From assembly GCF_002001105.1 (NCBI RefSeq), contig NZ_MUNP01000043.1:124001-188000 (forward strand): a stretch of DNA of 64,000 nucleotides, given 5' to 3'. The notes under the pieces are model-generated. The model was given only the letters and a program-made list of their open reading frames with translations, was not told the origin of the DNA and did not search any database. The position numbers were made by a program, and so were the translations under genes. Positions 23,769 through 31,891 of the stretch are shown piece after piece. Each line of letters begins with the position of its first letter. Within the stretch, counting starts at the first letter, position 1. The stretch comes from Rhodanobacter sp. C06 (GTDB lineage Bacteria > Pseudomonadota > Gammaproteobacteria > Xanthomonadales > Rhodanobacteraceae).

Positions 23769-24740
23769 TCAGTAGTTCACGTCGATCTGGACGATGTCCG
23801 TGTACCTGTCGGGCGTGACGTCGGTACTGCTGGTGGTTTGGGCATGGACGGTCAGCGATTGCGCCGTGCCGGTGCCCGTGCCATGCACGCCATTGCCGGC
23901 AGCGGCGCGCGTGGCGGTGTTGCCCCAGACCTGGGTCAGGGCGGAATTCGAGTAGAGCTGATACTGCACGGTATCCGTGTTGCCCCCGGTTCCTTTCATG
24001 ATGCCAGCGCCGGCGGTATTGCCATCGAAAGGCAGCAGGCCCACGTTGTAGGGCTTCTTGTTCGGGCAGGTCACGGTGATGTTGTCGCTGCCGGTGACGG
24101 CGGCGGCGCCGGCCGCCACACCGCCCGCGCTGCCGAAGATCAGATTGGGTCCCGCGCTGACCACGCAGGCATTGCCCACTGTGGCTTGGACGTTGAGCGC
24201 GAAACTGGCGAACCGATAACCCGGCTCGGCGCCGCAACTGGATCCAGCGAGGTAGCCGAGCTTGGTTGTACCGAAGCTCGATTTATAGGTACCCGCTACC
24301 GCGCTGGTCTGATTACCGGGAATGTGGCCGTAGTAGGGGATGGTGCCGGTCAGCGTGGCACGTGCCGCTATCGATAGCGGTACTGATAGCGGGTGGGTCG
24401 CATCCCAGGTGTCGCTGGACAGTGGATCGGCGGAGAGGTTGAAGTCGAGGGTGCTGGCGCGTGGCCCCAATAACGCGGGTTGATTGGGCATGCCCGGCAT
24501 GCTCGGCGTGCCAATCGCCACGCACAGGGTGAATGCAACTGTGGCGGCACCGGCATTCTTGCAGTTGTAGCCGATGGAGCCGTTGTCGGATGCACCGGAA
24601 CCGGTGCTGACCTTGATGGTGCCGAAATTGAGGGTGGGGTGGGTGGCGGTGCAACTCACCTGCGCATGCACCCTTCCGGGCATCAGCAGGGTGCCAGCGA
24701 GCAGCAGCAACAGCATCAGCGGCAGTCGGAAAGGGCTCAT
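23769..24740 (-). CDS. Two-domain spore coat U protein (candidate pilus tip subunit)
   Basis: This 323-aa protein has a signal peptide (about 5-26, ending RVHA-Q) and two SCPU domains in tandem: about 28-165, starting VSCTATHPTLNFGTI, and about 170-323, ending DVTPDRYTDIVQIDVNY. Two-domain SCPU proteins such as CsuE form the tip adhesin of archaic chaperone-usher pili, where one domain binds and the other takes the donor strand. Its second domain is very similar to that of the upstream neighbour, including YQLYSNSALTQVWGNTA. Spacing to that gene is 9 bp. It is the last gene of the pilus operon. Confidence 0.85.
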   Translation of the reverse strand: MSPFRLPLMLLLLLAGTLLMPGRVHAQVSCTATHPTLNFGTIKVSTGSGASDNGSIGYNCKNAGAATVAFTLCVAIGTPSMPGMPNQPALLGPRASTLDFNLSADPLSSDTWDATHPLSVPLSIAARATLTGTIPYYGHIPGNQTSAVAGTYKSSFGTTKLGYLAGSSCGAEPGYRFASFALNVQATVGNACVVSAGPNLIFGSAGGVAAGAAAVTGSDNITVTCPNKKPYNVGLLPFDGNTAGAGIMKGTGGNTDTVQYQLYSNSALTQVWGNTATRAAAGNGVHGTGTGTAQSLTVHAQTTSSTDVTPDRYTDIVQIDVNY

Positions 24741-24749
24741 GCCGGCAAC

Positions 24750-25751
24750 TCAGTAGTTCACGTTGACCTGGACCGTGTCCGAATACGTGTCGGGCGTGAC
24801 GTCGGTGCTGCTGGTGGTCTTGGCGTAGACGTTCAGGGTCAGCGGCGAACCGGTGCCGCTGCCGGCCACGCCATTGCCCGTGCCGCCCACGACCGCAGTG
24901 TTGCCCCAGACCTGGGTCAGGCCTGGATTCGAGTAGAGCTGATACTGCACGGTGTTCGTGTTGCTGCCGGTACCTTTCATGGTGCCAAGCCCGGTTGTGC
25001 TGGTCACGTTCAGTGGCGCCAGGCCGACCGTATAAGGCGTGCCGACGGTGCAGGTGACGCTCAGCGTGGTGCTGCCCGGTGCGGTGGCCGTGCCGGCGGC
25101 GACGGCGCTGAAGGTGAGGTCGTTGGCCGCGACCGTGCAGTTCTTCTGCACCGTGGCGGAGACCAGGAACGGGAAAAACACGTTGATTTGGGGGCCGCCG
25201 CAGCTGCCGGGGGCCGTGTTGCCCTGGGCATCGTTGACCGTGACCGCCGTGTCGCCGTTCTGGTAGTTGTCGTTGTAGCTGCCCGCAGCCGCCGTGGTCT
25301 GTCCGTTGAGCACCTTGGCGTACAGCGTGGCCTGCGCATTGTTTGTGGATGCGCCCTTGGCGAGCGTGAGATTCACCATGAGGGGTGTAAGGGAGGAACC
25401 GAAATACGAGCTGCCCCAGACTTGGGTATACCCGGGATCCTGGTAAAGCTGGAAGTTCAGCTTGTTGCTGCCGCTGCTCATCTGGCGCGGATTGGTCTGT
25501 GCGCCACCGGGCTCGCCGATGCTGAAGCAGATCGTGGCCGAATGGGTCTTGTTGTCGGTGTTGGTGCACGAATAGGTCAGGGTGGCCGTGGTGGTGGTCT
25601 GGCTCGACAACGGGTTCACCGTGCCGAAGCTCACCGCAGTCATGCTGGCCGAAGTGCAGGTGATGCCGGCGGCATGTGCAGGCGCAACGTGGAGCAGGCC
25701 GCCGACGGCCAGCAGCAGGACGGCAAGAAAACGCAGCAGCGACTGGTTCAT
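24750..25751 (-). CDS. Two-domain spore coat U protein (second candidate tip/minor subunit)
   Basis: The ATG at 25751 overlaps the usher stop (ATGA), so its translation is coupled to the usher. The 333-aa product has a signal peptide (LLRFLAVLLLAVGGLLHVAPAHA, cut after AHA) and two SCPU domains. The first has Cys pairs typical of the fold (ITCTSASM, LTYSCTNTD). The second ends with the strand DVTPDTYSDTVQVNVNY. The first domain is less like the first domain of the neighbour at 23769 than the second domains are like each other. I infer a tip or adaptor subunit. Confidence 0.85.
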   Translation of the reverse strand: MNQSLLRFLAVLLLAVGGLLHVAPAHAAGITCTSASMTAVSFGTVNPLSSQTTTTATLTYSCTNTDNKTHSATICFSIGEPGGAQTNPRQMSSGSNKLNFQLYQDPGYTQVWGSSYFGSSLTPLMVNLTLAKGASTNNAQATLYAKVLNGQTTAAAGSYNDNYQNGDTAVTVNDAQGNTAPGSCGGPQINVFFPFLVSATVQKNCTVAANDLTFSAVAAGTATAPGSTTLSVTCTVGTPYTVGLAPLNVTSTTGLGTMKGTGSNTNTVQYQLYSNPGLTQVWGNTAVVGGTGNGVAGSGTGSPLTLNVYAKTTSSTDVTPDTYSDTVQVNVNY

Positions 25752-28138
25752 GGCATCACCTTGCGGCAGGTCAGCGGCCCGATCTGCGGGATGCCGCCGC
25801 CTTGCTTGCGGTAGTCGAAACTCGCGTGGCATACGCCGGTCGGCGTCGTCACGTCCAGCACGTTGCGCGTGTCCAGCGTATCCAGATAGACCGCGCCGTC
25901 GAAGCCGACCAAGGCCGGTTCGCCGGCATGCCCATGCAACCTTACCGCGCTGCCCACCGGCAGCGGCTTGCCGGCCTCGTCCATCAGGATGACGGAGGCG
26001 GCGCGCACGGGCACGATGCCGAACTTCACCAAGGTGCCGGCGCGATCGGTGGGCGTGGCGTCCGCGTTCACGCGTTCGATGCGCATGTCGGCCGGCAGGC
26101 TCATCGGATCGATGCTGAGCTTGTTGTTCTGATAGGCGTTGAGCGGGGTCACCAGCAGCATGCCCTTGCTGTCGGTGACACCCACCGGATTGTTCTGCAG
26201 GCTCACCGGCACCCCGGCCACGCCTTCGGCGGACACCACGGCGAAACCGGTGTTGATCTGCCGTGCCGCGAATACGTCGCCGCCCATCAGCACCAGCGCA
26301 CCCATCGCGCCCGCATAGCCGTAACGGGTGCCGCCGAGGTCATAGGCGCCGGCCTGCACCTGGCCGTAGCGGCCCAGATAATCCAGCTCGCCCTGGCCAC
26401 CATTCTGCCCGTCGCCCTGGCTCAGCGATGCACGCCAGCCCAGGCCGCCCTGGCTCGGCAGCGACTGCGTGGCGTTCAGCGCCAGGCCGGTGCGACCGTT
26501 CTCGCGTTGCAGGCTGCCGCTGACCGAGATGTTGTGGTCCAGCGCCAGCGTGATGATGGCGAAGGCGGTGCGGTTGCGCGAGTTGTCCAGGTCCTGGTTG
26601 ACGCTGAGGTTCAGCATGGCCCAGCGGCCCAGCGACTTGTACCAGTAGGCGCTGCCATAACGCTGCGCGGCCTGTTGCGGGATGGCCAGCTTGATGTAGC
26701 TGATGCCGAAATTGCCGATGCGATTGAAGTTGTAGCTGAAGTAGCCCTGCGTGCTGACGCGCGGCATGACCGAGCCGTACAGCGTGCCCAGGTCGCGGTA
26801 ATCGCCGCGGGTGCGGGTGCTGTTGAAGCCGGCATTGAAGCGCTCGTTGCTCCAGTTGTAGCCCAGGCTGTACTGCTCGCCGCTCTGGCCGTGGTATTCG
26901 CTGTGTGCCAGCGAGGCGGACAGCACGCCACCACGCTCGCCGAGCAGCCAGCTGCCGCCCACGCCGGCGTCGCCCAGCCCGGCGGTGAGCTCGGCGTGCG
27001 CTTCGGCGGTGAAATGGTTGCTGACGCCGTAGCGCCAGGTACCGCTGCCTACCGCGTCGTTGCCGTAGTCGAACGAATCCACGCCGTAGTTCTCGCGCAC
27101 CTTGCCGACTTCGACGGACCAGTCGGACAGGCCTTGGCGCAGCAACTGGTTCTCGCCGTACAGCGAGAAGTTGAGCGTGGTGGTCTGGCCCAATGCGTTG
27201 GTCAGCACCACCTGGGCGTTGCCCGCACCATTGATGTTGGGAATGGTGCTGAGCTGGAACGGGCCGGTGGGCACCTGTCCGCTGTACTGGCGCAGGCCGT
27301 TCACGTAGAGCTCGATGGACGAGGGCATCGTCGCCGAGCCGAGGAAGGCGGGCAGCGGTGCGGTGACCAGATAGGGCTGCAACGCGAAATTGGTGCCGAA
27401 CTGCACGCCGCCGATGCGCGTGGAGCGCGACCAGCTGAGGGCGTCGGTGAGGGTGTCGCCGAAACGCAGGGTCAGCAGGTGCTCGGGAAACGACATGCTC
27501 CAGCTGGTATCCAGGCGCACCGAGCGGTTCTGCGAACTGCCGTCGTCGGCGTGGTTGTCCTGCGTGAGCGAGGTGGTGCTGAACACGCCGGCGGCGTTGA
27601 ATGCGCGCAGTTCGGCGAAGGCGTTGAGGTTGCTGGTGCCGTGCGTGCCGTAGGTGCCGTAGAGGTTGTAATTCAGCAGTGCGCCGGGCGAGACGCTGGG
27701 CGTCGGCCGCTGGTTGGCGGCGGTGGAAAGCATCGTGGTGCCCAGCTTCAGCAGCTGCAGCGGTGCGGCGAGGTTCAGGGTTTGCTGGCTGGCGTCGTAG
27801 CTCACCTTCAGGCCTTGCAGGCTGTCCAGCCGCACCGGATCGGCGCTGCCTGCGGGCAAGGCGAAGCCGAGCTCGTGCAGGGTCGCCTGGCTGGCCCACA
27901 GCTGGCCGTCGCGGTAACCGAAATGGGCGAGACCGACATGGGTGCCGTTGAGGGTCACGTCGAGGTAGAGGTCGCTGGCGCCCGGGATGGTCTGGCCATT
28001 GCCATCGGCGAGCAGGGCCGGGGTCGCGGCATCCGGGTTCATCGCGGCATGGCTCGCGGGGATGAGCAGTCCCTGCAGCAACAGCCCCTTAAGGAGATCC
28101 GCTGGCCAGCGACAGGTTTTGCGTTGTCTTCTGACCAT
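25748..28138 (-). CDS. Fimbrial outer-membrane usher protein
   Basis: The usher is the outer-membrane pore that assembles pilins handed over by the chaperone. The 796-aa product starts at 28138 with a basic n-region and a hydrophobic segment ending PASHA. It then has an N-terminal domain (YLDVTLNGTHVGLAHFGYRDGQLWAS), a beta-barrel with many alternating strands (about 130-640), a plug within it (GSATMPSSIELYVNGLRQYSGQV), and C-terminal domains ending DYRKQGGGIPQIGPLTC. It lacks the long E. coli FimD-type N-terminus, as in archaic ushers such as CsuD. The start overlaps the chaperone gene by 50 bp. Confidence 0.93.
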   Translation of the reverse strand: MVRRQRKTCRWPADLLKGLLLQGLLIPASHAAMNPDAATPALLADGNGQTIPGASDLYLDVTLNGTHVGLAHFGYRDGQLWASQATLHELGFALPAGSADPVRLDSLQGLKVSYDASQQTLNLAAPLQLLKLGTTMLSTAANQRPTPSVSPGALLNYNLYGTYGTHGTSNLNAFAELRAFNAAGVFSTTSLTQDNHADDGSSQNRSVRLDTSWSMSFPEHLLTLRFGDTLTDALSWSRSTRIGGVQFGTNFALQPYLVTAPLPAFLGSATMPSSIELYVNGLRQYSGQVPTGPFQLSTIPNINGAGNAQVVLTNALGQTTTLNFSLYGENQLLRQGLSDWSVEVGKVRENYGVDSFDYGNDAVGSGTWRYGVSNHFTAEAHAELTAGLGDAGVGGSWLLGERGGVLSASLAHSEYHGQSGEQYSLGYNWSNERFNAGFNSTRTRGDYRDLGTLYGSVMPRVSTQGYFSYNFNRIGNFGISYIKLAIPQQAAQRYGSAYWYKSLGRWAMLNLSVNQDLDNSRNRTAFAIITLALDHNISVSGSLQRENGRTGLALNATQSLPSQGGLGWRASLSQGDGQNGGQGELDYLGRYGQVQAGAYDLGGTRYGYAGAMGALVLMGGDVFAARQINTGFAVVSAEGVAGVPVSLQNNPVGVTDSKGMLLVTPLNAYQNNKLSIDPMSLPADMRIERVNADATPTDRAGTLVKFGIVPVRAASVILMDEAGKPLPVGSAVRLHGHAGEPALVGFDGAVYLDTLDTRNVLDVTTPTGVCHASFDYRKQGGGIPQIGPLTCRKVMP

Positions 28139-28841
28139 TGATCAAGACCTCGAGAGTACCGCCCTGGGTGAACACGGCGGCGGGCGGCTTCAATGCCCAA
28201 TGCATGGTCGATCCGGGCAGCACATAGCCGAGCAGACCGGGATCGATCGTGGTGCGGTGGCCGGCGGCATCGACGAAGGACAACTCCGCCACCTGGGCGT
28301 GGCCGTTGCCGTGGTTGCTCACCACCAGCATGGCCTGCTGGCCCGTGCGCTGCAGGGTCCATTGCAGCTGTGGCGCCACGCTGGCCAGGCCGGCCGGTTC
28401 GACGAACACCGGCACCGAGTAATGCACCACGAAGTGCAGTCCGGGGGTGTTTGGCGCATCGACCGGCAACTCGTCGATGGCCAACCGGTAGGCATCCTCC
28501 ACCGCACCGGTTCCGCTGGGCGGCGCCCCGACCCGGATCACCCGGATCAACTGTTGACCGCCGGCCGGGATCTCCAGCATCGGCGGGCTGATGACCAGGC
28601 CCTGCGACGGCGTGCGCTGGTCGCCGGATGCATCCTGCGTCCAGTGGTACACGCGCACCTGCGCATGCACCACGCCGTCACCGGTGTTGCTGAGCCACAG
28701 GCCGTCGGCGTTCTGCACTGCCTTCAGGCTCAGGCTGGTGGGCGACACCTGGAGTCCGGTGGCCGCCGCCCAACTGCTCGCTGCCATGAGGCAGGCGAGC
28801 AGAGCGAATCGCCAGTTACGTCGCGGCAGTGCTCGGGTCAT
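28089..28841 (-). CDS. Periplasmic pilus chaperone (PapD-like)
   Basis: The 250-aa product has a signal peptide (FALLACLMAASSWAAA) and two Ig-like domains. Chaperone features include LQVSPTSLSLKAVQNADGLWLSNTGD at the start of domain 1, the edge strand with QQLIRVIRVG carrying the conserved Arg, and AYRLAIDELPV. This stretch is the family hallmark (YRLxxxELP). The Arg/Lys pair that anchors subunit C-termini in PapD appears to be represented by Arg in RVIRV. The gene lies between the major pilin and usher genes, 10 bp after the former, as in csu-type operons. Confidence 0.92.
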   Translation of the reverse strand: MTRALPRRNWRFALLACLMAASSWAAATGLQVSPTSLSLKAVQNADGLWLSNTGDGVVHAQVRVYHWTQDASGDQRTPSQGLVISPPMLEIPAGGQQLIRVIRVGAPPSGTGAVEDAYRLAIDELPVDAPNTPGLHFVVHYSVPVFVEPAGLASVAPQLQWTLQRTGQQAMLVVSNHGNGHAQVAELSFVDAAGHRTTIDPGLLGYVLPGSTMHWALKPPAAVFTQGGTLEVLINGQKTTQNLSLASGSP

Positions 28842-28851
28842 CGGTGGTCGG

Positions 28852-29379
28852 TTAGTAGTTCACGTTGATCGTGACGGTATCGGAATAGGTGTCCGGCTGC
28901 ACGTCGGTGGTGCCGGTGGCATTCGCGTAGACGGTGAAAGACTGGGCCTTGGCACTGGCCATGCCGGCACCCGCGCCCGACTCGCCGTTGCCCTTGGCGC
29001 TCGAGGTAGCGGTATTGCCCCAAGGCGTGGCACCACCGGCATCCTGATAGAGCGCGTAGGCGATGGTGGCCGGGTTGCCCGCTGTGCCCGCGAGGGCGCC
29101 GATGCCGGTCGTGGCGCCATTGCTCGGAGCCAAGCCGACGTTGAACGGGGTCTTGTTCGAGCAGTTGACCGTGAAGGTGCCCGGCAGGGTCGCGGTCGTG
29201 GTGCCGGCATTCACGGCAGCCAGGGTGATGTTGGAGGCAGCAGTAGTGTTCACCGCGCAGGTCGAGTTGACCTTCAGCGAAACCGTGAAGGTGCCGGTGG
29301 CAACGGTGGCGGTCGCACTGGTGCCGATGGCGCTGGCAGCCAGCAGGGCGGCGACGAGCAGGGACTTCTTGAGCAGCAT
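28852..29379 (-). CDS. Spore coat U domain major pilin (first gene of pilus operon)
   Basis: The ATG at 29379 has AAGGGAG nine bases upstream. The 175-aa product has a signal peptide (LLKKSLLVAALLAASAIGTSATA) and one SCPU domain: TGTFTVSLKVNSTCAVN with the first Cys, FTVNCSNKTPFNVGL with the second, and the C-terminal DVQPDTYSDTVTINVNY. Size and place match the major subunit CsuA/B of archaic chaperone-usher pili. It is rich in Ala, Thr and Ser. It leads an operon of pilin, chaperone, usher and two two-domain subunits. Confidence 0.88.
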   Translation of the reverse strand: MLLKKSLLVAALLAASAIGTSATATVATGTFTVSLKVNSTCAVNTTAASNITLAAVNAGTTTATLPGTFTVNCSNKTPFNVGLAPSNGATTGIGALAGTAGNPATIAYALYQDAGGATPWGNTATSSAKGNGESGAGAGMASAKAQSFTVYANATGTTDVQPDTYSDTVTINVNY

Positions 29380-29478
29380 TTGGATGACTCCCTTGGAGGG
29401 TGGGTTTAGGTTTCGCTGAGTCAATAAGCAACCGGCATGCCAAACACTGCACTTGCGCGCAGAGCCTTGTGGCGCCGC

Positions 29479-29496
29479 GCTTTTCGGGGGAAAAGC
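29479..29496. promoter_or_regulatory. Leader hairpin of the pilus operon
   Basis: GCTTTTC pairs with GAAAAGC around a GGGG loop, about 100 bp before the pilin start at 29379 (minus strand). The 338-bp gap 29380-29717 contains no gene. It carries this hairpin, a CRP-like sequence at 29550-29573, and the promoter and operator of the plus-strand operon. Confidence 0.35.
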
Positions 29497-29549
29497 CGGG
29501 GTGGGCAGCACAGGAAATCGCCAATCTCGCGCCGACTGGCGCGGTCAGC

Positions 29550-29573
29550 AAAATGCCGATTGCGTCACATTTT
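29550..29573 (-). promoter_or_regulatory. Imperfect CRP/Clp-like sequence upstream of the pilus operon
   Basis: On the minus strand AAAATGTGACGCA is followed by ATCGGCATTTT; the outer bases AAAATG and CATTTT are perfect reverse complements. The left half matches the CRP consensus AAATGTGA; the right half is poor. The TGTGACGCA core is the same as in the site at 23080. It lies about 170 bp before the pilin start. Function is inferred. Confidence 0.3.
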
Positions 29574-29648
29574 AACTGGTCAATTCTGCCAACGGCGTCG
29601 TGTATGCGTGGCCGATTCGGTCAAAAGTCAGGCGAATGTAAAGCACGC

Positions 29649-29677
29649 TTGACATGCGAGATATCTCGACCTAGGCT
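29649..29677 (+). promoter_or_regulatory. Promoter of the eight-gene operon
   Basis: TTGACA at 29649-29654 and TAGGCT at 29672-29677 are 17 bp apart. The -35 is perfect and the -10 weak, typical of a regulated promoter. A palindrome CGAGATATCTCG lies in the spacer (29658-29669). The predicted start of transcription falls in the operator at 29682-29701. Confidence 0.5.
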
Positions 29678-29681
29678 GCCC

Positions 29682-29701
29682 ATGTCAAGGCTGCTTGACA
29701 T
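29682..29701. promoter_or_regulatory. Perfect 8-bp operator-like palindrome
   Basis: ATGTCAAG and CTTGACAT are perfect reverse complements around GCTG. The palindrome begins just after the -10 box and ends 16 bases before the ATG at 29718, so a bound repressor would block transcription. The TTGACA of the -35 repeats the right half-site. The XRE protein encoded in the operon (31691-31891) is a plausible ligand. Confidence 0.5.
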
Positions 29702-29717
29702 ATTTGGGAGGGGTCGC

Positions 29718-30653
29718 ATGCGCACGGTTCGCAATACGGTCAAGACGGTGCTCCACATCCTGCTGGCGTCTTCGCTGCTCGTTGCCGGCAGCGCCTGGGC
29801 GGCGCCGGCGCAAGCGGCGGCCGCGGTCGGCCAGGTCGGCACGCTGAAGTTCGAGGTGCACGGTACGCACGGGCGGCCGGTGATCCTGATCCCGGGACTG
29901 GAGGGTGGTCCGTGGGTGTGGAAGGACACCATCGCCCGGCTGGAAAAGAACCATGTGGTCTACGCGGTGACGCTGGCCGGCTTCGACGGCATGCCGGCAC
30001 CGATGCGCAAGACCGGGCTGATCGATCAGGCCGACGCCTCGCTGCTGGCGCTGATCGAGCAGCAGCACATCGACAAGCCGGTGCTGGTGGGCCACAGCCT
30101 CGGCGGCACGCTGGCGCTGCGCTTCGCGGGCGAGCACGCGAAGCTGATTTCCGGTGTGGTGGCGGTGGACGGCCTGCCGATCTTTCCCGGCATGGACCGG
30201 GTGAGCGCCGAGCAGCGTCAGGTGATCGCCGAGCGCACGCGCACGCAGATGAGTGCGATGACGCCGGCGCAGTTCCAGGCGGCGGCGCTGGGCTACATGC
30301 AGCACGTCGGCGTGATCGATCCGAAGCTGGCGGAGCAGTACGCCCCGCTGAACGCGCGCAGCGACATCGCCGCCACCGCCGGGTACGCGGCGGAGGACAT
30401 GGCGGCCGACTATCGCCCGCTGCTGAAGCAGGCGGACGTGCCGATCCTGGAGATCTCGCCGTATTACGCGCCGGATTTCGCCCAGCCGCCGCTCAAGCTC
30501 AGCGAGGCGCAGAAGGCCGCGTACTACCAGGGCCTGCTGGCGGGTGCGCCAAACGCGAAAGTGGCGTCGATCGCGCCCGCGCGGCACTTCGCGATGCTGG
30601 ACCAGCCGGCGAAGTTCCAGCAGGTGCTGGACGATTTCCTGAAATCGCTCTGA
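29718..30653 (+). CDS. Exported alpha/beta hydrolase
   Basis: From the ATG at 29718 (GGGAGGGG upstream) the product is 311 aa. A signal peptide covers about 10-28, ending SAWA-AP. The hydrolase fold is clear: an oxyanion strand ILIPGLEGGPWVW near 57-68, the nucleophile Ser127 in GHSLGG, an Asp in VVAVDGLPI, and a C-terminal His in PARHFAMLDQP. The substrate is unknown. It is the first gene of an operon; the next start lies 10 bp beyond the stop. It is controlled by the promoter and palindrome described just upstream. Confidence 0.88.
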   Translation: MRTVRNTVKTVLHILLASSLLVAGSAWAAPAQAAAAVGQVGTLKFEVHGTHGRPVILIPGLEGGPWVWKDTIARLEKNHVVYAVTLAGFDGMPAPMRKTGLIDQADASLLALIEQQHIDKPVLVGHSLGGTLALRFAGEHAKLISGVVAVDGLPIFPGMDRVSAEQRQVIAERTRTQMSAMTPAQFQAAALGYMQHVGVIDPKLAEQYAPLNARSDIAATAGYAAEDMAADYRPLLKQADVPILEISPYYAPDFAQPPLKLSEAQKAAYYQGLLAGAPNAKVASIAPARHFAMLDQPAKFQQVLDDFLKSL

Positions 30654-30663
30654 GGGGGCGCCG

Positions 30664-31287
30664 ATGCGACGTTTCACGGAAAAGCAGTACCAGCGCCAGC
30701 TGATGATCGCGATGGTGCTGTACGTCGGCGTCATGCTGCTGGCGTGGCCGTCGGCGAAGACCACCGGCAGCGTGCCGCTGAAACTGGCGTTGGCCCTGCT
30801 GCCGGCGGCGCTGATGCTCTACGTGATCGGCCTGATGGCGCGGCGCATCCTGCACAGCGACGAGCTGGAGCAGCGCACGCACTTGGCCGCCCTGGGCGTG
30901 GCCACCGCGGTGGTGGGTGCGGCGAGCCTGGTCGGCGGCTTCCTTGCTGCGGCGAAGCTGGTGCAGCTGGACGGCACCGTGCTGATCTGGGTGTTCCCGC
31001 TGCAGCTGTTCGCTTATGGCGCCACGCGCTGGATTCTGAACCGGCGCTACGGCCACGACGGCGTCTGCGGCGAGGGCGGTTTTCCGTTCCGTTACCGCTT
31101 GCTGCTGATCCTCGCGCTGATGGCGGCGGTGGCGCTGGCCGCGTACTGGCGGCATGACGATTTCGATGTCGGCATGCTGGCCGGCATGGGTTCGGCGCTG
31201 GTGCTGGTGCTGGCGTGGCAGGGATGGCGGCACTGGCGGAAACGCCATGCGCCGCCCGGCGCCCGGGATGCGGGGCACGTGCGATGA
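30664..31287 (+). CDS. Four-helix-type membrane protein of unknown function (paralogue 1)
   Basis: The 207-aa product begins MRRFTEKQYQRQLMIAMVLYVG. It has about six hydrophobic segments. A charged loop carries ARRILHSDELEQRTHLAALGVA, followed by a Gly-rich helix (VGAASLVGGFLAA). The same HSDELEQR-like motif occurs in the next gene product, so the two are paralogues. I do not recognise a named family. The stop overlaps the ATG of the next gene by 4 bp. Context suggests membrane sensing or transport linked to the XRE regulator. Confidence 0.75.
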   Translation: MRRFTEKQYQRQLMIAMVLYVGVMLLAWPSAKTTGSVPLKLALALLPAALMLYVIGLMARRILHSDELEQRTHLAALGVATAVVGAASLVGGFLAAAKLVQLDGTVLIWVFPLQLFAYGATRWILNRRYGHDGVCGEGGFPFRYRLLLILALMAAVALAAYWRHDDFDVGMLAGMGSALVLVLAWQGWRHWRKRHAPPGARDAGHVR

Positions 31288-31694
31288 GCGGCCGCGACCC
31301 GAACCGCATGCTGCAGCGACGCTACCTGCGCGAGTTCCTGCCGGCCATGCTCGGCTACGTGTTCGTGCTGCCGATCTCGATCATCCTGCTGCTGCGTGTC
31401 GACCTGCCGACCGGGTGGAAGGTGGTGGTCGCCTTGCTGCCGGTGCTGCCGATGGCCTTCGTGGTGCGCGCGATGCTGCGGCACATGCTGCGCCAGGACG
31501 AGCTGCAGCAGCGCATCGAGCTGCAGGCGGTGGCGATCACCTGCGCGGTGATCGGCCTGGCCAGCTTCAGCCTCGGCTTCCTGCAGAACGTGCGCGTGCT
31601 GCCTTCGCCGACGTGGGCGATGTTGTGGGTGCTGCCGCTGATGATCGGCGTGTACGGCATGGTCCGCCTCCTGCTGGCGCGCCGCTACCGATGA
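31284..31694 (+). CDS. Four-helix membrane protein of unknown function (paralogue 2)
   Basis: The ATG at 31284 overlaps the preceding TGA. The 136-aa product has four hydrophobic helices. Its central loop RHMLRQDELQQRIELQAVAIT aligns with RRILHSDELEQRTHLAALGVA of the previous product, and both are followed by VIGLAS or VGAASLVGGF. It begins with a basic cytoplasmic tail (SGRDPNRMLQRRYLREFLPA). The stop overlaps the start of the XRE gene. Pairs of small four-helix proteins followed by short XRE regulators recur in bacteria, but I know no assigned function. Confidence 0.75.
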   Translation: MSGRDPNRMLQRRYLREFLPAMLGYVFVLPISIILLLRVDLPTGWKVVVALLPVLPMAFVVRAMLRHMLRQDELQQRIELQAVAITCAVIGLASFSLGFLQNVRVLPSPTWAMLWVLPLMIGVYGMVRLLLARRYR

Positions 31695-31891
31695 ACAACC
31701 AGGTGCGCGAATTGCGCGGCGAGCAGGGCTGGTCGCAGGCGGATCTCGCCGAGCGGCTGGAGGTGTCGCGGCAGACGGTTAACGCGATCGAGACCGGCAA
31801 GTACGATCCCAGCCTGCCGCTGGCGTTCAAGATCGCGAAGCTGTTTGGACGCCCGATCGAATCCATTTTCGAACCAGGAAGCGATGCATGA
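31691..31891 (+). CDS. Short XRE-family HTH regulator
   Basis: This 66-aa protein is almost only a helix-turn-helix domain: MNNQVRELRGEQGWSQADLA, then ERLEVSRQTVNAIETGKYDP as recognition region, then LPLAFKIAKLFGRPIESIF. The pattern is that of small Cro/XRE proteins (YozG-like) encoded next to membrane proteins. It may bind the palindrome at 29682-29701. It overlaps both neighbours by 4 bp. Such a short regulator has no sensory domain of its own; signal input would have to come from partner proteins or its level. Confidence 0.92.
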   Translation: MNNQVRELRGEQGWSQADLAERLEVSRQTVNAIETGKYDPSLPLAFKIAKLFGRPIESIFEPGSDA

